Translations under genes and position numbers: made by a program
Shown here: piece by piece, positions 23,986-33,037 of the stretch
How positions within the stretch are numbered: position 1 is the first letter of the stretch
Layout of the letters: every line of letters begins with the position of its first letter
The notes under the pieces: model-generated
The model's input: only the letters and a program-made list of their open reading frames with translations
The model's database searches: none
What the model was told of the DNA's origin: nothing
Origin: JAVBLP01 sp031553505
GTDB lineage: Bacteria; Elusimicrobiota; Endomicrobiia; Endomicrobiales; Endomicrobiaceae
Direction of reading: 5' to 3'
Assembly (NCBI GenBank): GCA_031553505.1
Contig: JAVBLP010000014.1
Location: 19,836-83,835, forward strand
Length of the DNA stretch: 64,000 bases

Positions 23986-26355
23986 CTAAATTGCGTATTT
24001 AAGTTTCAGCATTCCGGAAGCTCCTTCCCGCACGCCCGTGTACCCCTTTATGCCTAAACCAATCATCAGTTTGCCGATATTTCCGTCAAGACCTATTTCG
24101 CCGGAAACATTTCCGCCTTTAAGCGACGGTGCATCTATTTCCAGTCCCGCGGATTTTGCGTTTATATCGCCGTCAAATTCGTATTCATATGCCGCGGCAA
24201 CGTAAGGTTTTAGCATATCTTTTATTTTGTATGATACCTTGGCGCGTAAAAGCGCCCTGTTTGAAAATACGTCGTCAAAACGCACTTTTTCACCGGTTGA
24301 AATATCGGCGTCAACGGCATCCTGCTTTGTCCAAAGGTATTTTGCTTCCGTATCAAGGTCCAACTTGCCGCTGATTTTAAATATGCGGCCCACTCCTATG
24401 TGCGAGCCCAAATACATCGTTTCATAATCGTATTTTGCGGTTATTTGAGTAACCGGATCTATCATATCAGGACTGTGAAAATCATTATATACAGAGCCTA
24501 TTCTGACTCCCGCTTTTAAATAGTAATTGCTTAAGAAGTTATACTGCCCGAACAATCCTCCGCCAGCGTAGCGTATTTCGCCGGATCCATCTACGTCGCC
24601 TACCGTACTGAAATAGTTGTACGAGTCATATTTTGCGTAACCGTATTCGGCAAAAGCGCCAATTTCAAAGCTTTTGAAACTACGCGACAATCCGCCAACT
24701 GCGGAAACTCCGTTTATTTTAACATCTGAACCAGTTTCATATTTTGAATAACCGCCGTCTATTGCTCCAAACGCTGAAAAACTATCGGCGCCTGTTTCAT
24801 TTATTAAACTGATATCGCTGACAAGAGAGCCGCCTTGGTTTACAAAAGACATTCCCGCGGCGCGGCCTTCGGATAATGCTTTAGACTGGGCAGTAGTGTT
24901 TATTGCCGGAGAATTTCCTCCGAAAGAAGTTACCGTGGCTATAAGCTGCGTAGTAGTGGTTGATAAAGCAAATGTGTATTGCAGCGTCACGCCTTGCATG
25001 CCGGTTGTGGATGAATTATCAGGCGTGCCGGTTATGCCCATATTAGGGCTGTCCATCAAAATAACTGAATCGCCTTCATGTAATGTCTGGTCGCTTCCCT
25101 GTACCCCGACTTTAACGGTAGTTCCGGAAAGATCTAGCGGTAAGTTAGCATATGGGGCGACTGTTCCTGTGCCGGAACCTGACCCTGACCCTGACCCGCC
25201 GCTTCCCATTACATAAAGATAATCAGCGCCGTCGCCTTGCAGGATTGTCATTACAGTATCGCCGTTTTGCGTATCCTGCGGGAGAAAAAAATTATAATTT
25301 TGAAAATTTCCTACTCCGTACACAGTTATGCCTTTGGTTTTCATGTTGAGCGTGTTGCCGGTAAACACATCACCGTCAATAGTAATATTTGAATAAACGA
25401 GCGCGTTTCCCGTTTCTACCGCGCTGCCGAAAAGCGACGCACCGTAAAGCATTCCTATATCTGAAGCTCCCTCAATATTTACTATGTTATTTGTGCCGTT
25501 TATTTTTAAAATCGTTTCATCTTCGCCGGAACCAGAACCGGATCCGCCGCTCTCGGCTGCTACAAGCCCTCCTACAACAAAATGGGCAAAGCTGTCAATT
25601 ATTGTTACTTCATTATTATTTGCAAAAGCGCTTGTAACAGTTGTTGCATCATCAGATATTGCGACTCCGCCTCCAATTATCATGGCTTCCGCGTTGTTTA
25701 GCGTTACTGTATTATGATTGGCAACGGCAATATTTCTAGCGGCAGCAAAACCGCCTGCAATGGCGTTATATGTGCCGCTGCTTGCGTTTACTGTGTTGTA
25801 TTCGGAGCTGGTATTAGTATCAGTTGCTATATAGCATTCAGCGTATCCACCCATTACTTGAAGATAACTGTCTGTTAAATTATATATGTTAACAGTATTA
25901 TTGTTTGCTTCCGTTTTGCCAACATTGAAGCTTCCTTCCGCCATACCGCTTCCGCCTTGCACTCCGACTGAAGCATATCCGCCGTAAACGTAAATATAGC
26001 TGTCATAACTGTTATTGAGCGTAACGGAGTTGTTGTTTGACAGGGCGCTGCCGGCTTCGCCGAGGTCATTTGTGTTTGCCGCGGCGTATCCGCCGAAAAT
26101 ATTCAATTCATCGCCGCTTCCGCCTCCGTCCGGTATAATAGTTCCGGAATATGTGCCGCTGTAGTTTCCGGCGCTGTCAATTGTGAGATTCATCACGGAA
26201 CCTGTTACCGTTGAATCCGCGTTTGTATTATTTATTGACTCTTCGCCTATAAACTTTGACGGCGTGCTGGCAAAAGCAAGATTTGAAGTTGCTGCGGCAA
26301 AAATGAGGGAAACTGCGATCAGAAAACTGCCGGTTTTACAAAAAAGTGTGGTCAT
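23986..26355 (-). CDS. Autotransporter (type V secretion) with repeat passenger
   Basis: A 789-residue surface protein. The signal peptide (1-29) ends LAFAS. The passenger (about 30-520) has at least five degenerate repeats of NN(T/S)V(T/N)(L/I)xN...xGG(Y/F)A, typical of a beta-helix, and three Gly-Ser runs (for example GSGSGSG). The C-terminal ~260 residues form an autotransporter beta barrel with alternating hydrophobic strands, ending LKLKYAI rather than the usual aromatic Phe/Trp. ATG at 26355 is chosen because GGAGGAAG (26361-26368) precedes it and the signal peptide begins there; an upstream in-frame start adds 17 unlikely residues. Function (adhesion or coat) is unknown. Confidence 0.85.
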   Translation of the reverse strand: MTTLFCKTGSFLIAVSLIFAAATSNLAFASTPSKFIGEESINNTNADSTVTGSVMNLTIDSAGNYSGTYSGTIIPDGGGSGDELNIFGGYAAANTNDLGEAGSALSNNNSVTLNNSYDSYIYVYGGYASVGVQGGSGMAEGSFNVGKTEANNNTVNIYNLTDSYLQVMGGYAECYIATDTNTSSEYNTVNASSGTYNAIAGGFAAARNIAVANHNTVTLNNAEAMIIGGGVAISDDATTVTSAFANNNEVTIIDSFAHFVVGGLVAAESGGSGSGSGEDETILKINGTNNIVNIEGASDIGMLYGASLFGSAVETGNALVYSNITIDGDVFTGNTLNMKTKGITVYGVGNFQNYNFFLPQDTQNGDTVMTILQGDGADYLYVMGSGGSGSGSGSGTGTVAPYANLPLDLSGTTVKVGVQGSDQTLHEGDSVILMDSPNMGITGTPDNSSTTGMQGVTLQYTFALSTTTTQLIATVTSFGGNSPAINTTAQSKALSEGRAAGMSFVNQGGSLVSDISLINETGADSFSAFGAIDGGYSKYETGSDVKINGVSAVGGLSRSFKSFEIGAFAEYGYAKYDSYNYFSTVGDVDGSGEIRYAGGGLFGQYNFLSNYYLKAGVRIGSVYNDFHSPDMIDPVTQITAKYDYETMYLGSHIGVGRIFKISGKLDLDTEAKYLWTKQDAVDADISTGEKVRFDDVFSNRALLRAKVSYKIKDMLKPYVAAAYEYEFDGDINAKSAGLEIDAPSLKGGNVSGEIGLDGNIGKLMIGLGIKGYTGVREGASGMLKLKYAI

Positions 26356-26420
26356 TTGTTCTTCCTCCGTGAAGTAAGGTATTAACTGATTACTTTTTTG
26401 CAACAAAACGTAAAAACTCT

Positions 26421-26450
26421 TATATAATTAAGCTTAATCTAGTTTGACAA
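26421..26450 (-). promoter_or_regulatory. Promoter of the autotransporter unit
   Basis: On the - strand TTGTCA (26450-26445), an 18-nt spacer and TATATA (26426-26421). The spacer contains a perfect 12-bp palindrome ATTAAGCTTAAT (26427-26438), which could be a repressor site. Confidence 0.5.
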
Positions 26451-26589
26451 ATTATACAATAATAATAGAAAAATCGTATCTTTTTTGATTTTTAGATGCC
26501 TAAATACAAAGTGCCCCGGCAAAATTTTTGCTTTTTTATTGTGTTTTATATATAATTATTCAAAATTCAATGCATATAAGGGATTTATC

Positions 26590-27006
26590 ATGATTTATTC
26601 AGAGTACATCAACAGGGAAACAAAAGGCTATACGGATATGTCCGATATAACCGAAGACGTAAAGAGGATTGTTGAACGCTCAGGAGTACAAAACGGGCTT
26701 GTTACCGTTGCGGTGTCCAGTTCGACGTCTGGCGTGACGACTCTTGAGTTTGAACCAGGCTTGATTTCCGACCTAAGGAAAGCCCTTGAAATAATCGCCC
26801 CTGAAAAAGGTCATTATGGCCATGACGAAAAGTGGCATGACGGCAACGGTTTTTCCCATATACGCTCTTCTATAGTAGGCACATCAAAAACTATCCCTAT
26901 TACGTCAAAATCATTGCTGCTTGGCACTTGGCAGCAGATAATTTTAGTCGATTTTGATAACAGACCCAGAAGCAGAAAAGTCTTTGTGCAGGTTTTCGGA
27001 GAATAA
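26590..27006 (+). CDS. yjbQ: YjbQ family protein (UPF0047)
   Basis: A 138-residue protein of the exact usual length for YjbQ. The conserved segments GLVTVAVSSSTSGVTTLEF, the His-rich GHYGHDEKWHDGNGFSH loop and LGTWQQIILVDFDNRPR are all present. Family members have weak thiamine-phosphate synthase activity in E. coli; the natural role is unsettled. ATG 26590 is used (RBS AAGGGA, 26578-26583); an earlier in-frame start would add 35 residues not found in the family. It ends 3 nt before rsmD. Confidence 0.88.
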   Translation: MIYSEYINRETKGYTDMSDITEDVKRIVERSGVQNGLVTVAVSSSTSGVTTLEFEPGLISDLRKALEIIAPEKGHYGHDEKWHDGNGFSHIRSSIVGTSKTIPITSKSLLLGTWQQIILVDFDNRPRSRKVFVQVFGE

Positions 27007-27009
27007 TCA

Positions 27010-27582
27010 GTGACTTTAAGAGTTTTGGCAGGCGATGCCCGCGGAAGAGTTCTCAAAACCTTGCCGCAGGACGATTTGTCTATACGCCCTATGCTTGGCA
27101 GGATGAAAAAATCCATTTTCGATATAATCCAGTTTAAAGTTCCCGGTTCGGACTTTTTGGATTTATTCGCCGGAGTGGGCTCTGTTGGTATTGAAGCGCT
27201 CTCGCGCGGCGCGAAAAAATGCGTTTTTGCGGAACTCAGCAGCGTTTCTTTAAAGCTTATAAAACACAATGTCGATATGCTTAAATACGGCGATAGGGCG
27301 CGGGTAGTGCGCTGCGACGTTATCAAAGATTTTGAAACGGTACAGGATAAGTATGATATAGTTTTTATGGGGCCACCTTATAAAGATGGCGATAAAAAAG
27401 CGCTAGCTTTGACGTATCCGGCGCTTAAAAACGTAGTGAAGTATGATCTTTTGAAGGAAGACTCCGTGCTTATAGCGCAAAAACATATAAAAGAGCCTGT
27501 CGGCGTTGTTGCCGGGCTTGATTGTTTCAGGGTTGAAAAATACGGAGACACGGTGGTTTCCTTTTACAGGCGCGCGAAATGA
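27010..27582 (+). CDS. rsmD: 16S rRNA (guanine966-N2)-methyltransferase
   Basis: A 190-residue class I methyltransferase of the RsmD family: the N-terminal RVLAGDARGRVL and RPMLGRMKKSIFDII signatures, SAM motif DLFAGVGSVGIEALSRGA (about 54-71), and a catalytic motif IV reading GPPY at residues 121-124, where the family normally has D/N/S-PPY. It modifies G966 of 16S rRNA in the assembling 30S. Start is GTG 27010 with GGAG upstream, 3 nt after yjbQ. It overlaps the next gene by 4 nt. Identity is secure; the Gly in motif IV is odd. Confidence 0.88.
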   Translation: MTLRVLAGDARGRVLKTLPQDDLSIRPMLGRMKKSIFDIIQFKVPGSDFLDLFAGVGSVGIEALSRGAKKCVFAELSSVSLKLIKHNVDMLKYGDRARVVRCDVIKDFETVQDKYDIVFMGPPYKDGDKKALALTYPALKNVVKYDLLKEDSVLIAQKHIKEPVGVVAGLDCFRVEKYGDTVVSFYRRAK

Positions 27583-28316
27583 GAGAAGATTTTAAGATAA
27601 GTTATTCAAGAATCAACGCATATTTGTTTTGCCCGTGCAAATATAAACTGATCTATGTGGATAATCTGCATATTCCTATAAACGCTGATATCTCTTTCGG
27701 GCAGAGTATACATAAAACGCTTGAAAAGTATCACGGCGAAGGCGGCACTGATTTTGAAAAATTGTTAGAAGCGTATGATGACAGCTGGAAAAATGACGGT
27801 TTTACGTCGCCGCAGCAGAGTTTTGAGTATTATGAGCGCGGCAAAAAGATGCTGGAAAATTATTTTAAGTCTTTTTCGGAATCTAAAAGCAAAATTCTAT
27901 ATACGGAAAAATCTTTTGACACAAATATAGGCAAATACAGGTTTATTGGCATTATTGACAGGATAGACCTTCTGCCGGACGGCAGGCATGAAATAATGGA
28001 CTATAAAACGCACGTTAAAATGTGGGAGCAGGAAAGGGTAGATAAAGATTTGCAGCTCAGTTTTTACGCTTACGCGTGCAGAAACGTTTTTGGCTTCAAT
28101 CCGGACAAAATTTCTGTGTATTTCTTGTCGGACAATAAAAAAGTGTACACCGAAAGGACGCAGGTGCAGATACAGGACGCGGTAAATCTCGCGGTTGAAA
28201 CGGCGGCAAATATCACGGCGGAAAACTTTGACCCTGATACTTCAAAATGCCCCAACTGCGACTTTAAATATAAATGCAAATACTCAACATATCAAAAAGA
28301 GGTAACTGAAGAATGA
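27579..28316 (+). CDS. RecB-like PD-(D/E)xK nuclease with Fe-S cysteines
   Basis: A 245-residue protein of the Cas4/AddB-like RecB nuclease group. The active-site elements are an N-terminal His in FGQSIHKTLE (about 47), Asp127 in GIIDRIDLL, and D141-Y-K143. Four Cys residues at the ends (one near residue 20 in FCPCKYK, then CPNCDFKYKC near the C-terminus) fit a 4Fe-4S cluster holding the fold together. Stand-alone members probably act in DNA repair as single-strand nucleases; no CRISPR array or cas gene is nearby. It overlaps rsmD and argB by 4 nt each. Confidence 0.85.
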   Translation: MREDFKISYSRINAYLFCPCKYKLIYVDNLHIPINADISFGQSIHKTLEKYHGEGGTDFEKLLEAYDDSWKNDGFTSPQQSFEYYERGKKMLENYFKSFSESKSKILYTEKSFDTNIGKYRFIGIIDRIDLLPDGRHEIMDYKTHVKMWEQERVDKDLQLSFYAYACRNVFGFNPDKISVYFLSDNKKVYTERTQVQIQDAVNLAVETAANITAENFDPDTSKCPNCDFKYKCKYSTYQKEVTEE

Positions 28317-29065
28317 AGTCATTGACAGTAGTGAAATTCGGCGGGAGTTTGACAAAGAATCCTAAAGCGCAAAGCAAGTTTTTTAAGGAACTTGCCGAGA
28401 TTTCACGAAAACAAAATATTATCCTCGTTCACGGAGGCGGCCCCGAAATAAATTTGCTTTTGGAAAAATTTTCCATCGCCAGCAAATTTGTTAACGGCCT
28501 CAGATTTACCGACTCCGCGGCACTGGAAGTGGTTGAAATGGCATTAAGCGGAAAAGTTAACAGGGTTTTGACCACAGGGCTTATAAAAAATAAAGCCAAC
28601 GCTGTCGGCATTTCCGGCAAAGACGGAAACAGCGTTGTCTGTAAACAGATTAAGTCTCTGGGTTTTGTTGGAGAACCTGTAAAAGTAAACAGAAAACTCA
28701 TTGAAATTTTAACTAAATCCGGCTTTTTGCCTGTTATAGCTTCCATAGCGGCAGACGCGAAAGGCAATGTTATGAATGTGAACGCCGATACTTTGGCTAC
28801 GGCAATAGCCGTTGCTTTTAAGGCTGATAAACTCATATTTTTGACGGACGTCGCGGGAGTTTTTGATAAAAATAAAAAAACGATAAAAGAAATTAAAATT
28901 AAAGAGATAGAACCTTTGATAAAAGACCAGACTATAACCGGCGGTATGATACCGAAGATAAAAGGTTGCGCGAAATCGGTGCAGAAAGGCGTCAGGGAAG
29001 TTTGGATCGCAGACGGTATAAAAGGAATAAAAAACATTAAAGGAACTGTCGTAAAAAAAGGTTAA
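28313..29065 (+). CDS. argB: Acetylglutamate kinase
   Basis: A 250-residue amino-acid kinase phosphorylating N-acetylglutamate, the second step of arginine synthesis. It shows VKFGGSL at the N-terminus, the VHGGGPEIN substrate loop (about 39-47) and the C-terminal GGMIPKIKGC segment. The length is that of the short, E. coli-like form without the N-terminal helix used for arginine feedback inhibition in long forms. It overlaps the nuclease gene by 4 nt and lies 4 nt before argD. Confidence 0.94.
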   Translation: MKSLTVVKFGGSLTKNPKAQSKFFKELAEISRKQNIILVHGGGPEINLLLEKFSIASKFVNGLRFTDSAALEVVEMALSGKVNRVLTTGLIKNKANAVGISGKDGNSVVCKQIKSLGFVGEPVKVNRKLIEILTKSGFLPVIASIAADAKGNVMNVNADTLATAIAVAFKADKLIFLTDVAGVFDKNKKTIKEIKIKEIEPLIKDQTITGGMIPKIKGCAKSVQKGVREVWIADGIKGIKNIKGTVVKKG

Positions 29066-29069
29066 TAAA

Positions 29070-30263
29070 ATGAATATACAGAAAACAGAAAATGAATATT
29101 TAATGCATACGTATAAACGCAATAATCTGGTTGTAAAAAAAACCAAAGGGCAGTTTATATGGGATGAAAAAGGAAAAAAGTATCTGGATTTTTTTGCCGG
29201 TATAAGCGTGTGCAACCTTGGGCATCTTAATGACGCTGCCGTAAAAGCGGCAAAAAAACAGCTGGATTCTTACGCGCATGTATCCAATCTCTATTACGCA
29301 CCCGCGCAGGTTGAGCTCGGTCAGGAACTTGTAAAGAAAACATTTCCGAAAGGAAAGGTTTTTTTATCTAATTCCGGCGCGGAGGCAAATGAATGTGCCA
29401 TAAAACTTAGCAGGAAATGGGGAGCGCTTAGCCCTGCGAAAAACGGCAAAAAACGTTATGAAATTATATCGTTTAACAATTCATTCCATGGCAGGACTAT
29501 GGCAACTATGGCGGCTACCGGCCAGCCTAAGTTTCACGAGTATTTAAAGCCGCTTCAGGAAAAATTTGTTTTTGCCGAGTTTAACGATATAGATTCTGTA
29601 AAAAAGCTTATAAACGATAAAACCGTTGCCATTATCATAGAACCTATTCAGGGTGAAGGCGGAATTTGCGTTGTCACAAAAAAATTTATTAAGCAGTTAA
29701 GGACTTTGTGCGATGAAAAGAACATTCTTTTGATTTTTGATGAAATACAGTGCGGTATGGGGCGTACTGGCAAGTTTTACGCGTTTGAAAATTTCGGCGT
29801 AAAACCTGACATAGTAACGCTTGCGAAATCTCTTGCTAACGGGCTGCCGCTGGGGGCAACGGTCGCAAATAAAAAATGCGGCGAAGCTTTTGTTTACGGA
29901 GACCACGGTTCTACATTCGGCGGGAATCCCGTTTCTTGCGCGGCGGCTTTGGCAGTCGTTAAAACTATGACGCCGGTTTTTTTGAAAAATTCGCTTAAAA
30001 CGGCGAATTATCTGCACGAAAAGCTTAACGGGCTGAAGAAAAAGTATAAAGTAATTAAAGAAGTCAGGGGCATAGGTTTTATGATAGGCGCCGAGCTTAC
30101 AGTAAACGGCAAAGATATAGTATCTTTTTGTATGGATAAAGGTTTGATAATCAACTGTACGCAGGACACTGTTTTAAGGATTCTGCCGCCTTTTATCATA
30201 ACTAAAAAAGACATTGATTTTGCAGTTAAAATATTGGACGAAGCATTTTCTAAAATCAGTTAA
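29070..30263 (+). CDS. argD: Acetylornithine aminotransferase
   Basis: A 397-residue class III PLP aminotransferase. Conserved features include SNSGAEANE, FHGRTMATMAATG, the metal/PLP-binding FDEIQCGMGRTG, and the Schiff-base lysine in TLAKSLANGLPLGA. It makes N-acetylornithine in the arginine pathway and in many bacteria also acts in lysine synthesis; here DapL already covers the latter. Between argB and argG in one operon. Confidence 0.93.
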   Translation: MNIQKTENEYLMHTYKRNNLVVKKTKGQFIWDEKGKKYLDFFAGISVCNLGHLNDAAVKAAKKQLDSYAHVSNLYYAPAQVELGQELVKKTFPKGKVFLSNSGAEANECAIKLSRKWGALSPAKNGKKRYEIISFNNSFHGRTMATMAATGQPKFHEYLKPLQEKFVFAEFNDIDSVKKLINDKTVAIIIEPIQGEGGICVVTKKFIKQLRTLCDEKNILLIFDEIQCGMGRTGKFYAFENFGVKPDIVTLAKSLANGLPLGATVANKKCGEAFVYGDHGSTFGGNPVSCAAALAVVKTMTPVFLKNSLKTANYLHEKLNGLKKKYKVIKEVRGIGFMIGAELTVNGKDIVSFCMDKGLIINCTQDTVLRILPPFIITKKDIDFAVKILDEAFSKIS

Positions 30264-30292
30264 AATGTAACATATAAACCAAGGAGATTGAA

Positions 30293-31507
30293 ATGGCAGA
30301 CAAAGGTGCTGTGAAGAAAGTTGTTGTTGCTTACTCGGGCGGGCTGGATACGTCTATTATCCTTTCCTGGATAAAAGAGAATTATAAGTGCGAAGTTATA
30401 GCCTGTTGCGTTGACGTAGGACAGGGTAAAGAGCTTAAAGGTTTGAATGAGAAAGCCAAAAGAACCGGCGCTTCAAAATCATATATTATAGACGCGAAAA
30501 AAGAATTCGTGACGGATTATATATATCCTGCCGTGAAAGCGGACGCTTTATATGAAAACAAATATTATCTCGGCACTTCGCTTGCAAGGCCTGTAATCGC
30601 GGAAAAAATCGCCGAGATCGTAAAAAAAGAAAATGCCGACGCGGTATGCCACGGTTCAACCGGAAAAGGCAATGACCAGGTCCGCTTTGAACTCGCGTTT
30701 AAGGCTTTGATACCTAATGTTAAAATAATCGCCCCTTGGAGAGAGTGGAACATTAAATCCAGGGAAGACGCGATAGATTACGCGAAGAAAAGAGGTATTC
30801 CGGTTCCCGTAACAAAAGCAAAACCTTATTCTTCGGATGCAAACCTTTGGCATGTTTCGTATGAGGGCGGCATTTTGGAAGAGATGGATACCGAATATGA
30901 CGAATCAATGTTCCAGATGACTGTCTCTCCGATGAAAGCGCCTAATAAGCCGACATATGTAACCATTGCTTTTGAAAAAGGCATTCCCGTTTCTGTAAAC
31001 GGCAAAAAGATGGATCCGGTTGCTTTGGTTTCAAAGCTGAATGAAATTGCCGGCTCTAACGGCATCGGAAGAACCGATATGATCGAAAACAGGCTTGTCG
31101 GCATGAAATCAAGAGGCGTGTATGAAGCCCCTGCGGCGGCGCTTTTATATTCTGCCCATCAGGAACTTGAAACTCTTGCTTTGGATAGAGACACTCTTCA
31201 CTATAAACAGGAACTTTCGCATAAATTCGCGGAGCTCGCATATTATGGCCAGTGGTTTTCTCCGCTTATGGAAGCCTTAAATGCGTTTGTGGATGACACA
31301 CAAAAATATGTGACTGGTTCAATTAAATTGAAACTTTATAAGGGAAACATAATTCCTGCCGCAAGGGAAGCAAAATATTCATTGTACTGGGAAAAACTTG
31401 CCACTTTCGGAGAGGATGACATTTACAACCAGAAAGACGCGGAAGGGTTTATCAATTTATTCGGGCTGCCTACGAAAGTGCAGGCTATTATGCGCAAAAA
31501 AAAATAA
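30293..31507 (+). CDS. argG: Argininosuccinate synthase
   Basis: A 404-residue enzyme joining citrulline and aspartate with ATP. The PP-loop AYSGGLDTSI lies at the N-terminus, with CHGSTGKGNDQVRFE and the SPMKAPNKP region further on. Good RBS AAGGAGA. A palindromic repeat (A4) starts 6 nt after the stop, between argG and argH. The ornithine carbamoyltransferase (argF), argC and argJ are not in the window. Confidence 0.97.
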   Translation: MADKGAVKKVVVAYSGGLDTSIILSWIKENYKCEVIACCVDVGQGKELKGLNEKAKRTGASKSYIIDAKKEFVTDYIYPAVKADALYENKYYLGTSLARPVIAEKIAEIVKKENADAVCHGSTGKGNDQVRFELAFKALIPNVKIIAPWREWNIKSREDAIDYAKKRGIPVPVTKAKPYSSDANLWHVSYEGGILEEMDTEYDESMFQMTVSPMKAPNKPTYVTIAFEKGIPVSVNGKKMDPVALVSKLNEIAGSNGIGRTDMIENRLVGMKSRGVYEAPAAALLYSAHQELETLALDRDTLHYKQELSHKFAELAYYGQWFSPLMEALNAFVDDTQKYVTGSIKLKLYKGNIIPAAREAKYSLYWEKLATFGEDDIYNQKDAEGFINLFGLPTKVQAIMRKKK

Positions 31508-31512
31508 TTTAA

Positions 31513-31624
31513 GAGCACATCGTCTTTTGCGGTTACGCTGCCTTACACTCCGCCTCGCGTACTTTGGTTTTATACGCGTCGGCGTCGAAAGCGTTGCCTA
31601 ACCACAAAATACTTCGTGCTAATG
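31513..31624 (+). repeat. Palindromic dispersed repeat, copy A4 (after argG)
   Basis: About 112 bp opening GAGCACATCGTCTTTTGCGG and closing ACCACAAAATACTTCGTGCT. Outer arms GCGGTTACGC and GCCTAACCAC pair imperfectly; GAGCAC at the start and GTGCT at the end extend the palindrome. Same orientation as A1-A3 with respect to the upstream gene. Confidence 0.8.
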
Positions 31625-31678
31625 ACATAAGGGCACATATATAAAAGTCTTATTAACGGCATATTTTAGAGGTTATTA

Positions 31679-33037
31679 ATGAAAAAATTAGATTTTGAAC
31701 AGTTTATCGGTTCGTTTTCTTTTGACGGCAGGCTTGCGGAAGCGGATATTTCGGGCTCAACAGCACACGTGCGCATGCTTGTCAAAACAAAGATTATTAA
31801 ACCTGCGGAAGGCAAAAAAATAATTGCCGGTTTGAACTCTATTTTGAAAAACCTCAAAAACGGATGGAAACTTCCTAAAGAGGAAGACGTTCATTTTGCC
31901 GTTGAAAAAGAACTTATAAAAAGGATAGGGCCTGTAGGCGGCAAGATGCACACGGCAAGAAGCCGCAACGATCAGGTTGCTGCCGATTTACGCATTTACT
32001 TGAGGGAAGAAACTGATAAATGCATAGAACTCGTTAAATCTTTTCAGAAAACGCTCATTAATCTGGCGCAGTCTAATATAAACGTAATAATGCCGGGTTT
32101 TACGCATTTGCAGCCGGCGCAGCCGGTTTTGGCGTCGCATCACCTGCTTGCGTATTTTTGGATGATGGAAAGGGATATTGAAAGGCTTAAAGACTGCCGT
32201 AAAAGAATAAACGTACTTCCGCTTGGAAGCGCCGCGTTGGCAGGGACTTCATTTAAGATAGACAGGAATTACACCGCAAAGCTACTAGGTTTTGACAGTG
32301 TATGCGAAAACTCGCTTGACGGAGTGAGCGACAGGGATTTTGCAATTGAATTTGTATCCTGTATGTCTTTAATTGCGCTTCATTTGACGCGTTTTTGCGA
32401 AGAGATTATTTTGTGGATGAATCCGGAGTTCGGATATATTAAAATAGCCGACAGATTTACTTCCGGTTCGTCAATAATGCCTCAGAAAAGGAATCCTGAC
32501 TGCGCGGAAGTAATCCGCGGCAAATCCGGCAGGGTTTTTGGCGATTTAACGGCCTTGCTTACTATAGTAAAAGGGCTTCCTCTTGCGTATAACAGGGATT
32601 TGCAGGAAGACAAACCGCCCGTCTTTGACGCTGCCGACAATGTAAAAATATGCCTTGAAGTTATGAATGAAATGGCTGCAAGCATGAAGTTTGTCAGGGA
32701 AAGAACTTTAAAGAGCACCGAAAAAGGCTTTATCGCCGCTACTGAAATCGCGGACTACCTTGCAAGGAAAGGGATTCCTTTCAGGGAAGCCCACGGAATA
32801 GTTAAAGATATAGTTTCTTACTGCGCGGGCAGTTCAAAAACTTTGCAGAGTTTATCTTTGCAGGAATTAAATAAATTTGCTCCGAAACATTACCCCGCGT
32901 TTAAAAACGATATTTTTAAATATATAAGCACGGAAAATATTGTTGCCGCAAAAACTTCTTACGGCGGCACATCGAAAAAATCCGTTTTGAAGCAGATAGA
33001 ATCTGCAAAAAACGCACTCGGACGGAAAAAGATATGA
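31679..33037 (+). CDS. argH: Argininosuccinate lyase
   Basis: A 452-residue member of the fumarase/aspartase superfamily making arginine and fumarate. The signature GSSIMPQKRNP with the mobile catalytic Ser loop is intact (about residue 262-272), as are HTARSRNDQVA and TH-LQPAQP. Residues near the N-terminus match FDGRLAEADI. The start is near a GAGG Shine-Dalgarno (31670-31674). It overlaps the next gene by 4 nt, so arginine genes lead directly into an envelope gene group. Confidence 0.96.
   Translation: MKKLDFEQFIGSFSFDGRLAEADISGSTAHVRMLVKTKIIKPAEGKKIIAGLNSILKNLKNGWKLPKEEDVHFAVEKELIKRIGPVGGKMHTARSRNDQVAADLRIYLREETDKCIELVKSFQKTLINLAQSNINVIMPGFTHLQPAQPVLASHHLLAYFWMMERDIERLKDCRKRINVLPLGSAALAGTSFKIDRNYTAKLLGFDSVCENSLDGVSDRDFAIEFVSCMSLIALHLTRFCEEIILWMNPEFGYIKIADRFTSGSSIMPQKRNPDCAEVIRGKSGRVFGDLTALLTIVKGLPLAYNRDLQEDKPPVFDAADNVKICLEVMNEMAASMKFVRERTLKSTEKGFIAATEIADYLARKGIPFREAHGIVKDIVSYCAGSSKTLQSLSLQELNKFAPKHYPAFKNDIFKYISTENIVAAKTSYGGTSKKSVLKQIESAKNALGRKKI

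Noticed and set aside
25140..25560. Short tandem repeats as a CRISPR or satellite
   Set aside because: They are in-frame Gly-Ser codons within the autotransporter, not a spaced array.
27579..28316. Cas4-like nuclease as a sign of a CRISPR locus
   Set aside because: No repeats-spacer array and no cas genes are present; neighbours are rsmD and arginine genes, so a stand-alone RecB-like nuclease is more likely.
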